A DNA stretch of 64,000 nucleotides from Brevibacterium aurantiacum (GTDB taxonomy: Bacteria > Actinomycetota > Actinomycetes > Actinomycetales > Brevibacteriaceae). Made by a program: the position numbers and the translations under genes. The stretch spans positions 62,001 to 126,000 of the forward strand of contig NZ_FXZB01000006.1 of NCBI RefSeq assembly GCF_900169065.1, written 5' to 3'. Every line of letters begins with the position of its first letter. Position 1 is the stretch's first letter. Below are positions 9,015-16,831 of this stretch, in pieces. The notes beneath the pieces are model-generated. The model saw nothing but the letters and a program-made list of their open reading frames with translations. It was not told where the DNA came from and ran no database searches.

Positions 9015-9767
9015 TCAGCGTGAAGCCTCGTCCGAGCCTGCACTCGGCGCCGCGCCGCCTGCAGCCGGGGCCACGGTGTCGACATCGCTGCGCAGAGCGA
9101 TCTCGCTGCGGCGGGTGAATGTCTGGGCAGGGCGGCCGCGACCTTGGGACACCGCATGCCCGGTGGGCGCGAGAAGGGGCAGCATGGTGCGGCGAAAGGT
9201 ATCCGCCTGCAGGTTCTCTCCCGAGACCATCTCATGCAGCTCACGCAGCTGCCGCAGCGAGAACTCCTCCGGCAGCAGGCCGAACGGATCGGGGGTGCGC
9301 TCATGCAGGGCACGCAGGCGGTGCACCGCAACCCGCACGATCTCCTGATGCTCGGCGCTGAGCTCACGCACCGAATGCACGGGCGCCAGTTTTCGCCGCC
9401 GGGCATCCTGCGGATCCGGTTCGGTCTCGGGTGTGCTGGCATCGCCGAAGCCCACATCCCTCGTCGAGAGCACATCGAGGTGGGCCACCGAGATCACCCA
9501 GCCACGATCATCACGATCGGGCTGGTCGAAGACATGGAGCTGAACCGGGGCACGATCGACAAGCCTCGCCTTCTCGCGCAGGCACCGCGCGACCGCCTCG
9601 GCGAGGCGTTCCTGGGGTCGCAGAATCGATCCCGGCAGCTGCCAGGCGCCGTCGCCGGAATGGGTGAGGAGCACGTGCAGGCCACGTCGGGGAACGGGGC
9701 AGAGGACCGCGGTGTCGACCGCGACCGAGGGCCGCGGGAACTGCGTCAGTTGAGTGGAATCAGGCAT
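9015..9767 (-). CDS. Nudix-fold protein with C-terminal winged helix (NrtR-like regulator or Nudix hydrolase)
   Basis: 250 residues. The first 150 show a Nudix fold (VAVDTAVLCPVP, HVLLTHSGDGAWQLPGSILRP). The catalytic Nudix box is degenerate: the GX5EX7REUXEEXGU pattern reads here with Cys for the Glu of RE and EK for the EE pair, so metal-dependent hydrolysis is doubtful. The C-terminal 80 residues, ending GRGRPAQTFTRR, resemble the winged helix of NrtR-type regulators, which sense ADP-ribose and control NAD genes. No NAD gene lies nearby, so the target is open. It is transcribed divergently from proS and runs into the S4 gene. Confidence 0.75.
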   Translation of the reverse strand: MPDSTQLTQFPRPSVAVDTAVLCPVPRRGLHVLLTHSGDGAWQLPGSILRPQERLAEAVARCLREKARLVDRAPVQLHVFDQPDRDDRGWVISVAHLDVLSTRDVGFGDASTPETEPDPQDARRRKLAPVHSVRELSAEHQEIVRVAVHRLRALHERTPDPFGLLPEEFSLRQLRELHEMVSGENLQADTFRRTMLPLLAPTGHAVSQGRGRPAQTFTRRSEIALRSDVDTVAPAAGGAAPSAGSDEASR

Positions 9768-9955
9768 GCTCTTCGTATCGGTCAGAAATTCGGTCGGTCA
9801 GCGATTAGGCCCGATTCGCTCAGGCCCTGGTGGACGTCTGTGCCCACCAGTCTAATTCGCTTCCACCACCTGACGAATCCGCGCTCACAGACAGAACCTC
9901 CACCACCCCTCACTGGCCGTGTCCGTGTGAGCCGCAGAACGGTTTGGTCTCACAA

Positions 9956-9984
9956 TTGCCGTGCGGATACTCGCGTGCGATAGT
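9956..9984 (+). promoter_or_regulatory. Candidate proS promoter
   Basis: TTGCCG (9956-9961), a 17-nt spacer, then GATAGT (9979-9984) gives a sigma-70-like arrangement about 38 nt before the proS start. Both hexamers match the consensus at four of six positions. Confidence 0.4.
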
Positions 9985-10022
9985 GTTCGATCTGAGTCTT
10001 GACAAGTTGAGGAGTATCACCC

Positions 10023-11870
10023 ATGGCCCTGCGCATGTCGTCCCTGTTTGTGCGAACCCAGAAGGAAGACCCGGTCGGTGCCGAGGTTGCCAGCCACAAA
10101 CTTCTGCACCGTGCGGGATACATCCGCCGATCGGCACCGGGGATCTACACATGGCTGCCTCTGGGACTTCAGGTCCTGGGCAAGATCGAAGCCATCGTGC
10201 GTGAGGAGATGGCCCGAGCCGGGTCACAGGAAGTCCACTTCCCGGGCCTGCTGCCCGCCGACCCGTATCGGAAGTCCGGGCGCTGGGAAGCCTTCGGCCC
10301 CGACCTCTTCCACCTCAAGGACCGCAAGGACAACGACTACATCCTGGCCCCGACCCACGAAGAGGTCTTCACCCTCCTGGTCAAGGACCTCTACTCCTCC
10401 TACAAGGACCTGCCGCTGTCCATCTACCAGGTCCAGACCAAGTACCGTGACGAGGCTCGCCCCCGCGCCGGCCTGCTGCGCGGACGCGAATTCATCATGA
10501 AGGACGCCTACTCCTTCGACATCGACGACGCCGGACTCGACGCCTCCTACGAAGCGATGCGCGTGGCCTACCTGCGCGCCTTCGCCCGCCTTGGCGTGCC
10601 CTGCCTGCCGGTCAAGGCCACCCCGGGCGCCATGGGCGGCTCCGGCACCGAGGAGTTCATCTACCCCTCCGAGGTCGGCGAGGACACTTTCGTGCGCTCA
10701 CCCGGCGGATACGCCGCCAACGTCGAGGCAGTGACCTCGATCGTGCCCGAGACCATCCCATTCGAGAACTCACCAGCGGCCCACGTCGAGGACACCCCCG
10801 ACACGCCCACGATCGAGACCCTCGTCGACGCCGCCAACGCGAACCACCCCCGCGAAGACCGCGCTTGGACCGCAGCGGACACGCTCAAGAACGTCGTCTG
10901 CGCCGTCACCCACCCCGACGGCACCCGCGAGATCATCGTCATCGGCCTGCCCGGCGACCGTGAGGTCGACCTCGACCGCGCCGCCGGCACCGGAATGCTC
11001 GGCAACGGCGAGGTCGATCTCGAGGCCGCCACCAGCGAGGACCTCGCCGCCCACCCGGAGCTCGTCAAGGGCTACATCGGACCGGGCAACGACCTCGACA
11101 ATCAGATCCTCGGCCTCGAAGGCACCTCGAAGATCCGCTACCTCCTCGACCCTCGCGTCGTCGACGGCACCCGCTGGATCACCGGCGCCAACGAGCCCGG
11201 CCGCCACGTCTTCGACCTCGTCGCCGGTCGTGACTTCACCGCTGACGGCACCATCGAAGCCGCCGAGGTGGTCCTCGGCGACCCCGCACCCGACGGTTCC
11301 GGTCCGCTGGAGCTGGCCCGCGGTGTCGAGATCGGTCAGATCTTCAAACTCGGCCGCAAGTACGCCGAGGCCCTCGATCTCAAGGTCCTTGACCAGAACG
11401 GCAAGGCCACGACCGTGACCATGGGCTCCTACGGCCTCGGCGTCACCCGCGTCATGGCCTGCATCGCGGAGGAATACCACAGCGAGGGCGGCCTCCTCTG
11501 GCCCCAGCACCTGGCCCCGGCCGACGTGCACATCATCGCCGCCGGCAAGGGCGAGGAGATCGCCGAGGCGGCGGAGAAGCTGACAGCCGAGCTCGAGTCC
11601 GAAGGCGTCAGCGTCCTCCTCGACGATCGTCTCAAGGTCTCACCCGGCTTCAAGTTCGCCGATGCCGAACTCATCGGCATCCCGACCGTGATCGTCGTCG
11701 GTCGCGGCCTGGCCGATGGAGTCGTCGAAGTCCGCAATCGTCTCGCCGATGAGAAGCAGGAAGTGCCCGTCGCCGAGGTGGTCGCTGGCACCGTGGCCAC
11801 GATCCGTGCCGCTTATGCCACTGCCGATGCTGCGGCGGACGCAGCGATTGCCGAAACATCTGCTCGGTGA
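10023..11870 (+). CDS. proS: Prolyl-tRNA synthetase
   Basis: Charges tRNA-Pro with proline; cytoplasmic class II synthetase. 615 residues, the long bacterial type with an editing insertion in the middle of the catalytic domain. Seen: the N-terminal [19 protein letters not shown] start, motif 2 region [20 protein letters not shown] (about 141-160), motif 3 [15 protein letters not shown] (about 474), and a C-terminal anticodon-binding domain ([11 protein letters not shown] onward). ATG at 10023 with TTGAGGAG about 8 nt upstream. The protein ends in an Ala-rich tail ([19 protein letters not shown]). The gene stands alone, followed closely by a TSUP permease. Confidence 0.97.
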   Translation: MALRMSSLFVRTQKEDPVGAEVASHKLLHRAGYIRRSAPGIYTWLPLGLQVLGKIEAIVREEMARAGSQEVHFPGLLPADPYRKSGRWEAFGPDLFHLKDRKDNDYILAPTHEEVFTLLVKDLYSSYKDLPLSIYQVQTKYRDEARPRAGLLRGREFIMKDAYSFDIDDAGLDASYEAMRVAYLRAFARLGVPCLPVKATPGAMGGSGTEEFIYPSEVGEDTFVRSPGGYAANVEAVTSIVPETIPFENSPAAHVEDTPDTPTIETLVDAANANHPREDRAWTAADTLKNVVCAVTHPDGTREIIVIGLPGDREVDLDRAAGTGMLGNGEVDLEAATSEDLAAHPELVKGYIGPGNDLDNQILGLEGTSKIRYLLDPRVVDGTRWITGANEPGRHVFDLVAGRDFTADGTIEAAEVVLGDPAPDGSGPLELARGVEIGQIFKLGRKYAEALDLKVLDQNGKATTVTMGSYGLGVTRVMACIAEEYHSEGGLLWPQHLAPADVHIIAAGKGEEIAEAAEKLTAELESEGVSVLLDDRLKVSPGFKFADAELIGIPTVIVVGRGLADGVVEVRNRLADEKQEVPVAEVVAGTVATIRAAYATADAAADAAIAETSAR

Positions 11871-11880
11871 ACCGACGTAG

Positions 11881-12690
11881 GTGATGGAGGCTCTCACCGC
11901 GGGCATCGATGTCACCCTCGGCATGCTTCTGTGGCTGTTGGCCGCAGGCGTGCTGGCCGGGTGGATCGATGCCGTCGTCGGCGGCGGCGGTCTGATCCAG
12001 CTCCCGGCTCTGCTCCTGGTTCCGGGCATGACACCGGTCCAGGCTGTGGCCACGAACAAGGTGGGCTCGATTGCAGGCACGACCGCCTCGGCGGTGACCT
12101 ATCTGCGCAAGATCACGCCCGACCGTTCGGCGACGATCCCTGCTGCGGCCACGGCATTCCTCGGTGCCGTCTTCGGCGCCAAACTCGCGACTCTGGTCCC
12201 CGGTGAACTCTTCACTCCGATCATTCTGGTCGCGCTCATCGGGGTCGGACTCTTCACGGTCCTCAACCCCAGCCTCGGCGCCGATGCGAGCCTGCGATTC
12301 GGGGAATCCTCGAAACGTCACCATGGTCTGTCATGGCTGATCGGTCTAGTCATCGGCATCTATGACGGAGTGCTCGGACCCGGCACCGGTTCCTTCCTCG
12401 TCATCGCGTTCGTCACGGTCATCGGATTCTCGTTCCTCCAGGCCTCGGCCACGGCGAAGATCATCAACTGGGCGACGAACTTCGGAGCCCTCGTCTTCTT
12501 CATCCCCGATGGGCAGGTCGTGTGGGCGCTCGGTCTCGTCGTCGCCGTGGGCAATGTCGCCGGTGGAATCTTCGGTGCCCGCACGGCCTTGAAGAAGGGC
12601 TCCGGTTTCGTTCGAGTCGTCTTCGTCGTCGTGGTCTCGGCGATGATCATCAAACTCGGCTACGACGTGATCTCCGGCCTCGTCCACTAG
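11881..12690 (+). CDS. TSUP family membrane permease (TauE/SafE, sulfite exporter type)
   Basis: About 268 residues with seven to eight hydrophobic segments and two internally similar halves, the topology of COG0730/PF01925 permeases. Diagnostic features are GGGGLIQLPALLL near residue 34 and GIYDGVLGPGTGSFLVIAFV in the second half. Members move sulfite, sulfonates or other small organic anions; the substrate cannot be deduced here. The start is GTG 11881 or ATG 11884, and the two differ by one residue. It begins 10 nt after proS and converges with the kinase gene. A small ACTAGC/GCTAGT inverted repeat (12686-12705) lies between the two stops. Confidence 0.88.
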   Translation: MMEALTAGIDVTLGMLLWLLAAGVLAGWIDAVVGGGGLIQLPALLLVPGMTPVQAVATNKVGSIAGTTASAVTYLRKITPDRSATIPAAATAFLGAVFGAKLATLVPGELFTPIILVALIGVGLFTVLNPSLGADASLRFGESSKRHHGLSWLIGLVIGIYDGVLGPGTGSFLVIAFVTVIGFSFLQASATAKIINWATNFGALVFFIPDGQVVWALGLVVAVGNVAGGIFGARTALKKGSGFVRVVFVVVVSAMIIKLGYDVISGLVH

Positions 12691-12716
12691 CCGCCGTCAG
12701 CTAGTTGGGGTAGGGA

Positions 12717-13736
12717 TCAGCCGATGGGTTTGAGCGCGTGGGCGTTGACGCCGGCGACATCGGCACCTGAGAGGGCGCGGGCGACCCACAGCGAGCGGGC
12801 GGCATCGGCCAGAGCCGCGTTCGAACCGCTGCGGGCTGACTTCAAGTACCAGAACATGTTGGTGATCTCCCGGGCGACTGCGGCACCCATCCCGTACTGC
12901 GGGTCCATGCCCGCGCACAGGGCGAGGTCGGTGGCGAATCCGCGCAGCCATGCGGCCTGGGCCTGGGGGTGCTGGGACGGGATCTCAACGAGACGGTTCC
13001 ACAGCACCGGTGCCAAGGTGTAGGCGGTCGGTCCCGACAGCGGCTGCGGGTCGATGGCCTTCCACGTGGAGATCCCGGCGGCATCGGGATTGCCGGCGAG
13101 GATGTTGTAGTAGTGCAGATCGGCGTGGATGAGCCAGTTCTCCTCAGACGCAGCCAGGGTGTGCATCCAATTGCGGGCGAACGAGAGCAGCAAAGAATCA
13201 CCGGGACCAGCCTCGGACCAGCCACTGAGCAGCCCGGCGTCGGCGTCGAAGGTGTTCAGCCATCCCGCAGCCACATCCTGGACCCGCAGGAAATCCGAAT
13301 CCGCTGGAATCTCCAGCGATCGCTGCAGAGCACCCCATACCGGAGGCACATCAGCCAAAGGCAGCACGGAGAGATTGTCCTTCGTGCGCAGCCGCTCCTG
13401 CAACGTCACCCGGAAGCTGTGATCGTCCCGGATCACCCGGACGGCACCGTGCCCGTTCCACATCTTCAGCGCCCGCAGGGCCTGTGCATGTGCGGCCGTA
13501 TGCGCCGAGGTGGGGGCCGCGAACCGCAGCACACCCTGGTAGTGCTCCTGGGTGAGGACTGGGATCACGAGACTCTCGCAGCCGGCCCAGGGCGAGCCCG
13601 GGACATCGTCGAAGGTCAGCTGCCACCGGTCGGCGAGCTCACTGGCCATGAAGTCCAGGGCCGCGACCCAGGAGGTGGTGCGGAACTCGCCGATGATGTC
13701 TCGAGTGGCGTTGAACAGGACTGGTGGGACCTTCAC
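12717..13736 (-). CDS. Aminoglycoside/hydroxyurea-type phosphotransferase (APH family)
   Basis: 339 residues. The protein-kinase-like catalytic loop HADLHYYNIL (about 204-213) is followed by KAIDPQPLSGP, which takes the place of the DFG segment. This pair is typical of the APH(6)/hydroxyurea kinase family (PF04655). Relatives phosphorylate streptomycin or hydroxyurea, but chromosomal members in actinobacteria often have no proven substrate, so resistance should not be assumed. The GTG at 13736 is chosen because its GTGA overlaps the stop of the upstream gene, and GGAGG sits 7 nt before it. Longer versions of the frame only read the upstream gene in another phase. Translational coupling to the ferritin-like lipoprotein gene is likely. 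Confidence 0.85.
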   Translation of the reverse strand: MKVPPVLFNATRDIIGEFRTTSWVAALDFMASELADRWQLTFDDVPGSPWAGCESLVIPVLTQEHYQGVLRFAAPTSAHTAAHAQALRALKMWNGHGAVRVIRDDHSFRVTLQERLRTKDNLSVLPLADVPPVWGALQRSLEIPADSDFLRVQDVAAGWLNTFDADAGLLSGWSEAGPGDSLLLSFARNWMHTLAASEENWLIHADLHYYNILAGNPDAAGISTWKAIDPQPLSGPTAYTLAPVLWNRLVEIPSQHPQAQAAWLRGFATDLALCAGMDPQYGMGAAVAREITNMFWYLKSARSGSNAALADAARSLWVARALSGADVAGVNAHALKPIG

Positions 13737-14710
13737 TTCTGTGCCTCCGCCTCTCCGGAGTCCCCGGAATAGGTGTACCGAAGCACCTGTGGACTGGCGA
13801 ACACCGTGCGCGTGCGGGCGGATTCCCAGAGGCGCAGAGCCGCTCGCGTGTCGGTCTGCAGCCACGGCAGGAGGGCTGCAGCGATTCCGTCCTCAAGCGC
13901 CAGCGCCAGCTCTTTGGCAGTCTCCGGGTCTGTGGGGGTGGGGTCGAGCTTCCATGACGGAGCGCCCGGATCCGCGTTGTTCTCACCGAGGCGCTCAAGC
14001 ATTTCACCGGCCAAGGAACCCAGCGACTCCAGGCGGGCCACGGCACGTTTACGTTCGGTCGACTTGGAATCGAAGTTCACGGCCAGTCGCTCATACCCGT
14101 AGGAGGCAGCTCTGGCTTGGCTGAGGATCGCATTCCACATCGGGGGAGCAGTGGAATCATCAGCCGTCGGTCCCTGCTCGTCGGGGGATTCGGTGGCCTC
14201 TGCCGTTCCCGGCTCTGCCGAGGAATCTGCGGGACTGGAACTGCGTGATTCTCGGACCAGGGCATCTGAGCTGCGGATGATTTCGGCGTCCTTCGTCCCG
14301 GCGGTCAGGGCAAGGCCGGTCGCCACGTCGACCAGGACGGGAATGAGGCCTGAGCCCAAGGTCGGCAGGTCGGTGAATACGGCAGTGGTGACCACCTCGG
14401 CGGCGGCGATGTAGGTGCGCGGCTCCTCGGTCGGTGGGGGCTCGGTGGCCATCTCCGAGGGAGGGGACCAGACGGGGCCGATGGCGTCCCGGAATTTCTG
14501 CAAGGCCTCACCGGCGGTCTCCGGGTCCTTGTCTCCCGGAGTTGTGGCGGCGAGGATTCTGGCGATGCGGTTGCGCAGCTGGTTCGTCTCATCGAGGGTC
14601 GGCACGTCCGGGGGAGCATCGAGTCTCACACCGCATCCCGACAGCAGGCTCAGACTCGCCCCGCTCGCACCGTAGAGGAGAAGAGCACGGCGGCTGACGG
14701 GAAAACGCAT
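13733..14710 (-). CDS. Lipoprotein with ferritin-like DUF4439 domain
   Basis: 325 residues. The N-terminus has a twin-Arg-like SRRALLL followed by a hydrophobic stretch and the lipobox LLSGC (Cys 26), so it is probably exported and lipid-anchored. The central part is acidic, Ser/Pro-rich and probably disordered. The C-terminal 140 residues (WNAILSQARAASYGYERLAVNF onward) are helical and match the ferritin-like domain found in this conserved location, divergent from rimP. Function is unknown. The start ATG follows TAGGAT by exactly 6 nt on the minus strand (hexamer at 14717-14722) with no RBS, suggesting a leaderless mRNA. Its stop overlaps the start of the kinase gene. Confidence 0.8.
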   Translation of the reverse strand: MRFPVSRRALLLYGASGASLSLLSGCGVRLDAPPDVPTLDETNQLRNRIARILAATTPGDKDPETAGEALQKFRDAIGPVWSPPSEMATEPPPTEEPRTYIAAAEVVTTAVFTDLPTLGSGLIPVLVDVATGLALTAGTKDAEIIRSSDALVRESRSSSPADSSAEPGTAEATESPDEQGPTADDSTAPPMWNAILSQARAASYGYERLAVNFDSKSTERKRAVARLESLGSLAGEMLERLGENNADPGAPSWKLDPTPTDPETAKELALALEDGIAAALLPWLQTDTRAALRLWESARTRTVFASPQVLRYTYSGDSGEAEAQK

Positions 14711-14716
14711 AGGCCA

Positions 14717-14722
14717 ATCCTA
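14717..14722 (-). promoter_or_regulatory. Candidate -10 hexamer for leaderless DUF4439 gene
   Basis: TAGGAT on the minus strand lies 6 nt before the ATG at 14710, the spacing expected if transcription starts at the initiation codon. No convincing -35 was seen. Confidence 0.45.
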
Positions 14723-14841
14723 GCGGATGCTTAACCCAACCCGGGGGAGTCGCTTAGGGTGGGGCTAAGGCAATCAGCAGGGCAGAGACAACAGTTCCGC
14801 ACGGGGTTCGCTCCGCTGACGGAACAGGGACTGGAGGATAC

Positions 14842-15306
14842 ATGGACGAGGACGTGGCGCAGATCGAGGAGCTTCTGCGGGAACCGCTGCAGGCCTCCGG
14901 GTTCTACCTGGAATCGGTGAAGGCAGTGGCAGCGGGCCAGCGACGGGCACTGACGGTCGTCGTCGACCTCGACGAGTCCAGCACGGAACCGATGTCGATG
15001 GACAAGATCGCCGAATCGAGCCGTCTCGTCGGTGACACCCTCGACGAGGTCGAGGTCTTCCGTGACAAGCCCTATCAGCTTGAGGTCACCAGCCCGGGTG
15101 CGACGCGGAAGCTGGAGGCGCCTCGACACTTCAAGCGCGTGCTCGGCCGTCGACTCGAAATCAGCACGAAGAAGGACACCTTCAAGCTCGATCTCGACGA
15201 TGTGGGCGATCACTCAATCTCGGGCATCGATCCCGCCAGTCGTGAGAAGCGCACGGTCAAGCTCGGCGACATCGTCAAGGCGCAGGTCGAACTCAAATTT
15301 CGGTGA
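14842..15306 (+). CDS. rimP: Ribosome maturation factor RimP
   Basis: Needed for 30S subunit maturation. 154 residues with the two-domain arrangement: an N-terminal alpha/beta domain (IEELLREPLQASGFYLESVKA; ALTVVVDLDESS; DKIAESSRLVGDTLDE; YQLEVTSPG) and a C-terminal SH3-like barrel (RHFKRVLGRRLEI onward). The second domain ends in VKAQVELKFR. GGAGG lies 6 nt before the ATG. It heads the rimP-nusA-ylxR-infB order conserved across bacteria. Confidence 0.95.
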   Translation: MDEDVAQIEELLREPLQASGFYLESVKAVAAGQRRALTVVVDLDESSTEPMSMDKIAESSRLVGDTLDEVEVFRDKPYQLEVTSPGATRKLEAPRHFKRVLGRRLEISTKKDTFKLDLDDVGDHSISGIDPASREKRTVKLGDIVKAQVELKFR

Positions 15307-15389
15307 GCGCAATCTGAGATAGAATGTCACGCCTGCATAAATGAAGACCGACAATTCAATGCTCGAGGGAGCCGGAGAGGATATAGGCC

Positions 15390-16352
15390 ATGGATATCGA
15401 CCTCAGTGTTCTGCGCATTATCGAGCGAGAGCGGGAGATTCCGCTCGATACTCTGATCGAACTCATCGAACAAGCGCTCTTCCTTGCCTATCAGAAGACC
15501 GAGGGCGCGTGGCCAGATTCCCGCGCCGAACTGGATAAGAGCACGGGCGAGGTTCGCATCCTCGCCGTCGAGTTCGACAACGATGACAATCCGATCGGCG
15601 AGTTCGACGATACTCCCACCGGCTTCGGGCGCATCGCTGCGCAGACGGCACGCCAGGTCATCCACCAGCGCCTGCGCGACGTCGAAGACGAATCGGTGCT
15701 CGGAAACTTCAAGGGCCGCGAGGGCGAGATCGTCTCCGGCACCATTCAGCAGGGCAGGGATCCGCAGATGGTTCAGGTCGACCTCGGTGATGTCGAGGCA
15801 GTCCTGCCACCGCATGAGCAGGTTCCCGGTGAGTCCTACCGGCACGGAACTCGCCTGCGTGTCTACATCGCCGACGTGCACAAGGGACCGAAGGGAACAT
15901 CGGTCACCGTCTCGCGCACTCACCCGAACCTCGTACGTCGGCTGTTCGCACACGAAGCGCCCGAGATCGCCGACGGCACCGTCGAGATCGTCTCCCTGGC
16001 ACGTGAGGCCGGGCATAGAACCAAACTGGCCGTGCGCGCCACGAAGCCCGGAGTCAACGCGAAGGGCTCATGCATCGGCGAACTCGGATCCCGAGTGCGG
16101 GCCGTGATGAACGAACTGGGTCAGGAGAAGATCGACATCGTCGACTACAGCGACGACCCGGCCAAGTTCATCGGCCACGCGCTTTCACCAGCCAAGGCGA
16201 GCAAGGTCGACATCCTTGATCCCGACCTGCAGGAGTCTCGTGCCATCGTGCCCCGGGACCAGCTCTCGCTGGCCATCGGCAAAGAGGGGCAGAATGCCCG
16301 TCTGGCTGCCAAACTCACCGGCTGGAAGATCGACATCGTCCCTGGCGAATAG
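15390..16352 (+). CDS. nusA: Transcription termination/antitermination protein NusA
   Basis: Binds RNA polymerase and nascent RNA, controlling pausing, termination and rRNA antitermination. 320 residues, the short actinobacterial form: N-terminal RNAP-binding domain (1-115), S1 domain (EGEIVSGTIQQGRD, about 115-185), then two KH domains (REAGHRTKLAVRATKPGVNAKGSCIGELGSR in parts, about 210-310, with LAIGKEGQNARLAAKLTGWKIDI at the end). It lacks the acidic C-terminal repeats of E. coli NusA. A TAGAAT hexamer at 15320-15325, after rimP, might be an internal promoter. The ATG at 15390 has only a weak GGAGAGGAT-like site upstream. Confidence 0.96.
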   Translation: MDIDLSVLRIIEREREIPLDTLIELIEQALFLAYQKTEGAWPDSRAELDKSTGEVRILAVEFDNDDNPIGEFDDTPTGFGRIAAQTARQVIHQRLRDVEDESVLGNFKGREGEIVSGTIQQGRDPQMVQVDLGDVEAVLPPHEQVPGESYRHGTRLRVYIADVHKGPKGTSVTVSRTHPNLVRRLFAHEAPEIADGTVEIVSLAREAGHRTKLAVRATKPGVNAKGSCIGELGSRVRAVMNELGQEKIDIVDYSDDPAKFIGHALSPAKASKVDILDPDLQESRAIVPRDQLSLAIGKEGQNARLAAKLTGWKIDIVPGE

Positions 16353-16409
16353 ACATCGGGCGTGATCTGAACCACTCGGGGTGTGGCACGGGTGGGGACG
16401 GAAGTGCTG

Positions 16410-16424
16410 TAGAATTACGTACTG
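16410..16424 (+). promoter_or_regulatory. Candidate internal promoter of ylxR-infB (leaderless)
   Basis: TAGAAT (16410-16415) is followed 8 nt later by the GTG start of ylxR, which has no RBS. A leaderless transcript starting inside the nusA-infB operon is therefore possible. Confidence 0.4.
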
Positions 16425-16699
16425 TGATTGTAGGCGCGGCACCTCGAAGGACGTGCATCGCCTGCAGGCAAAAGGCCGACCGGGGCGAACTCACACGATT
16501 CGTGATTCGACCTGATCAGCATCCGGCCATCGTCCATGACGTGTCAGCGACACTGCCGGGACGAGGAGCCTGGGTGCACCCGGACGCCACATGCCTGAAG
16601 AAGGCATTGACGGCCGCATCCTTCGCTCGAGCCTTTCGAACGAAGGTCACCGCCTCGGACCTGCCGAGGATGGATACCGAACCCAAGAAGAGCGGGTAG
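16424..16699 (+). CDS. ylxR: YlxR/RnpM family RNA-binding protein (DUF448)
   Basis: 91 residues. The signature RRTCIACRQK near the N-terminus and LPGRGAWVH in the middle define the YlxR family, always found between nusA and infB. In Bacillus and others the protein has been linked to RNase P modulation. The Cys pair (CIAC) is conserved. GTG start at 16424 without an RBS, 8 nt after TAGAAT. Downstream, 132 nt separate it from infB. Confidence 0.92.
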   Translation: MIVGAAPRRTCIACRQKADRGELTRFVIRPDQHPAIVHDVSATLPGRGAWVHPDATCLKKALTAASFARAFRTKVTASDLPRMDTEPKKSG

Positions 16700-16831
16700 C
16701 CCGAATGGATGACAAGTTGTGAGTGTCGTGCGATGACACCGCTATCGGAATTCGAGAGAGCAGTGAAATGAGAACTGCTCTTCATTGATGAGGTTCTTTC
16801 CTGACCGGGAAAGAACCCGGACAGGAGAACT

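Noticed and set aside
12717..13736. Calling the APH-like kinase a streptomycin resistance gene
   Set aside because: The family includes many chromosomal members without known antibiotic substrate; sequence alone does not show resistance.
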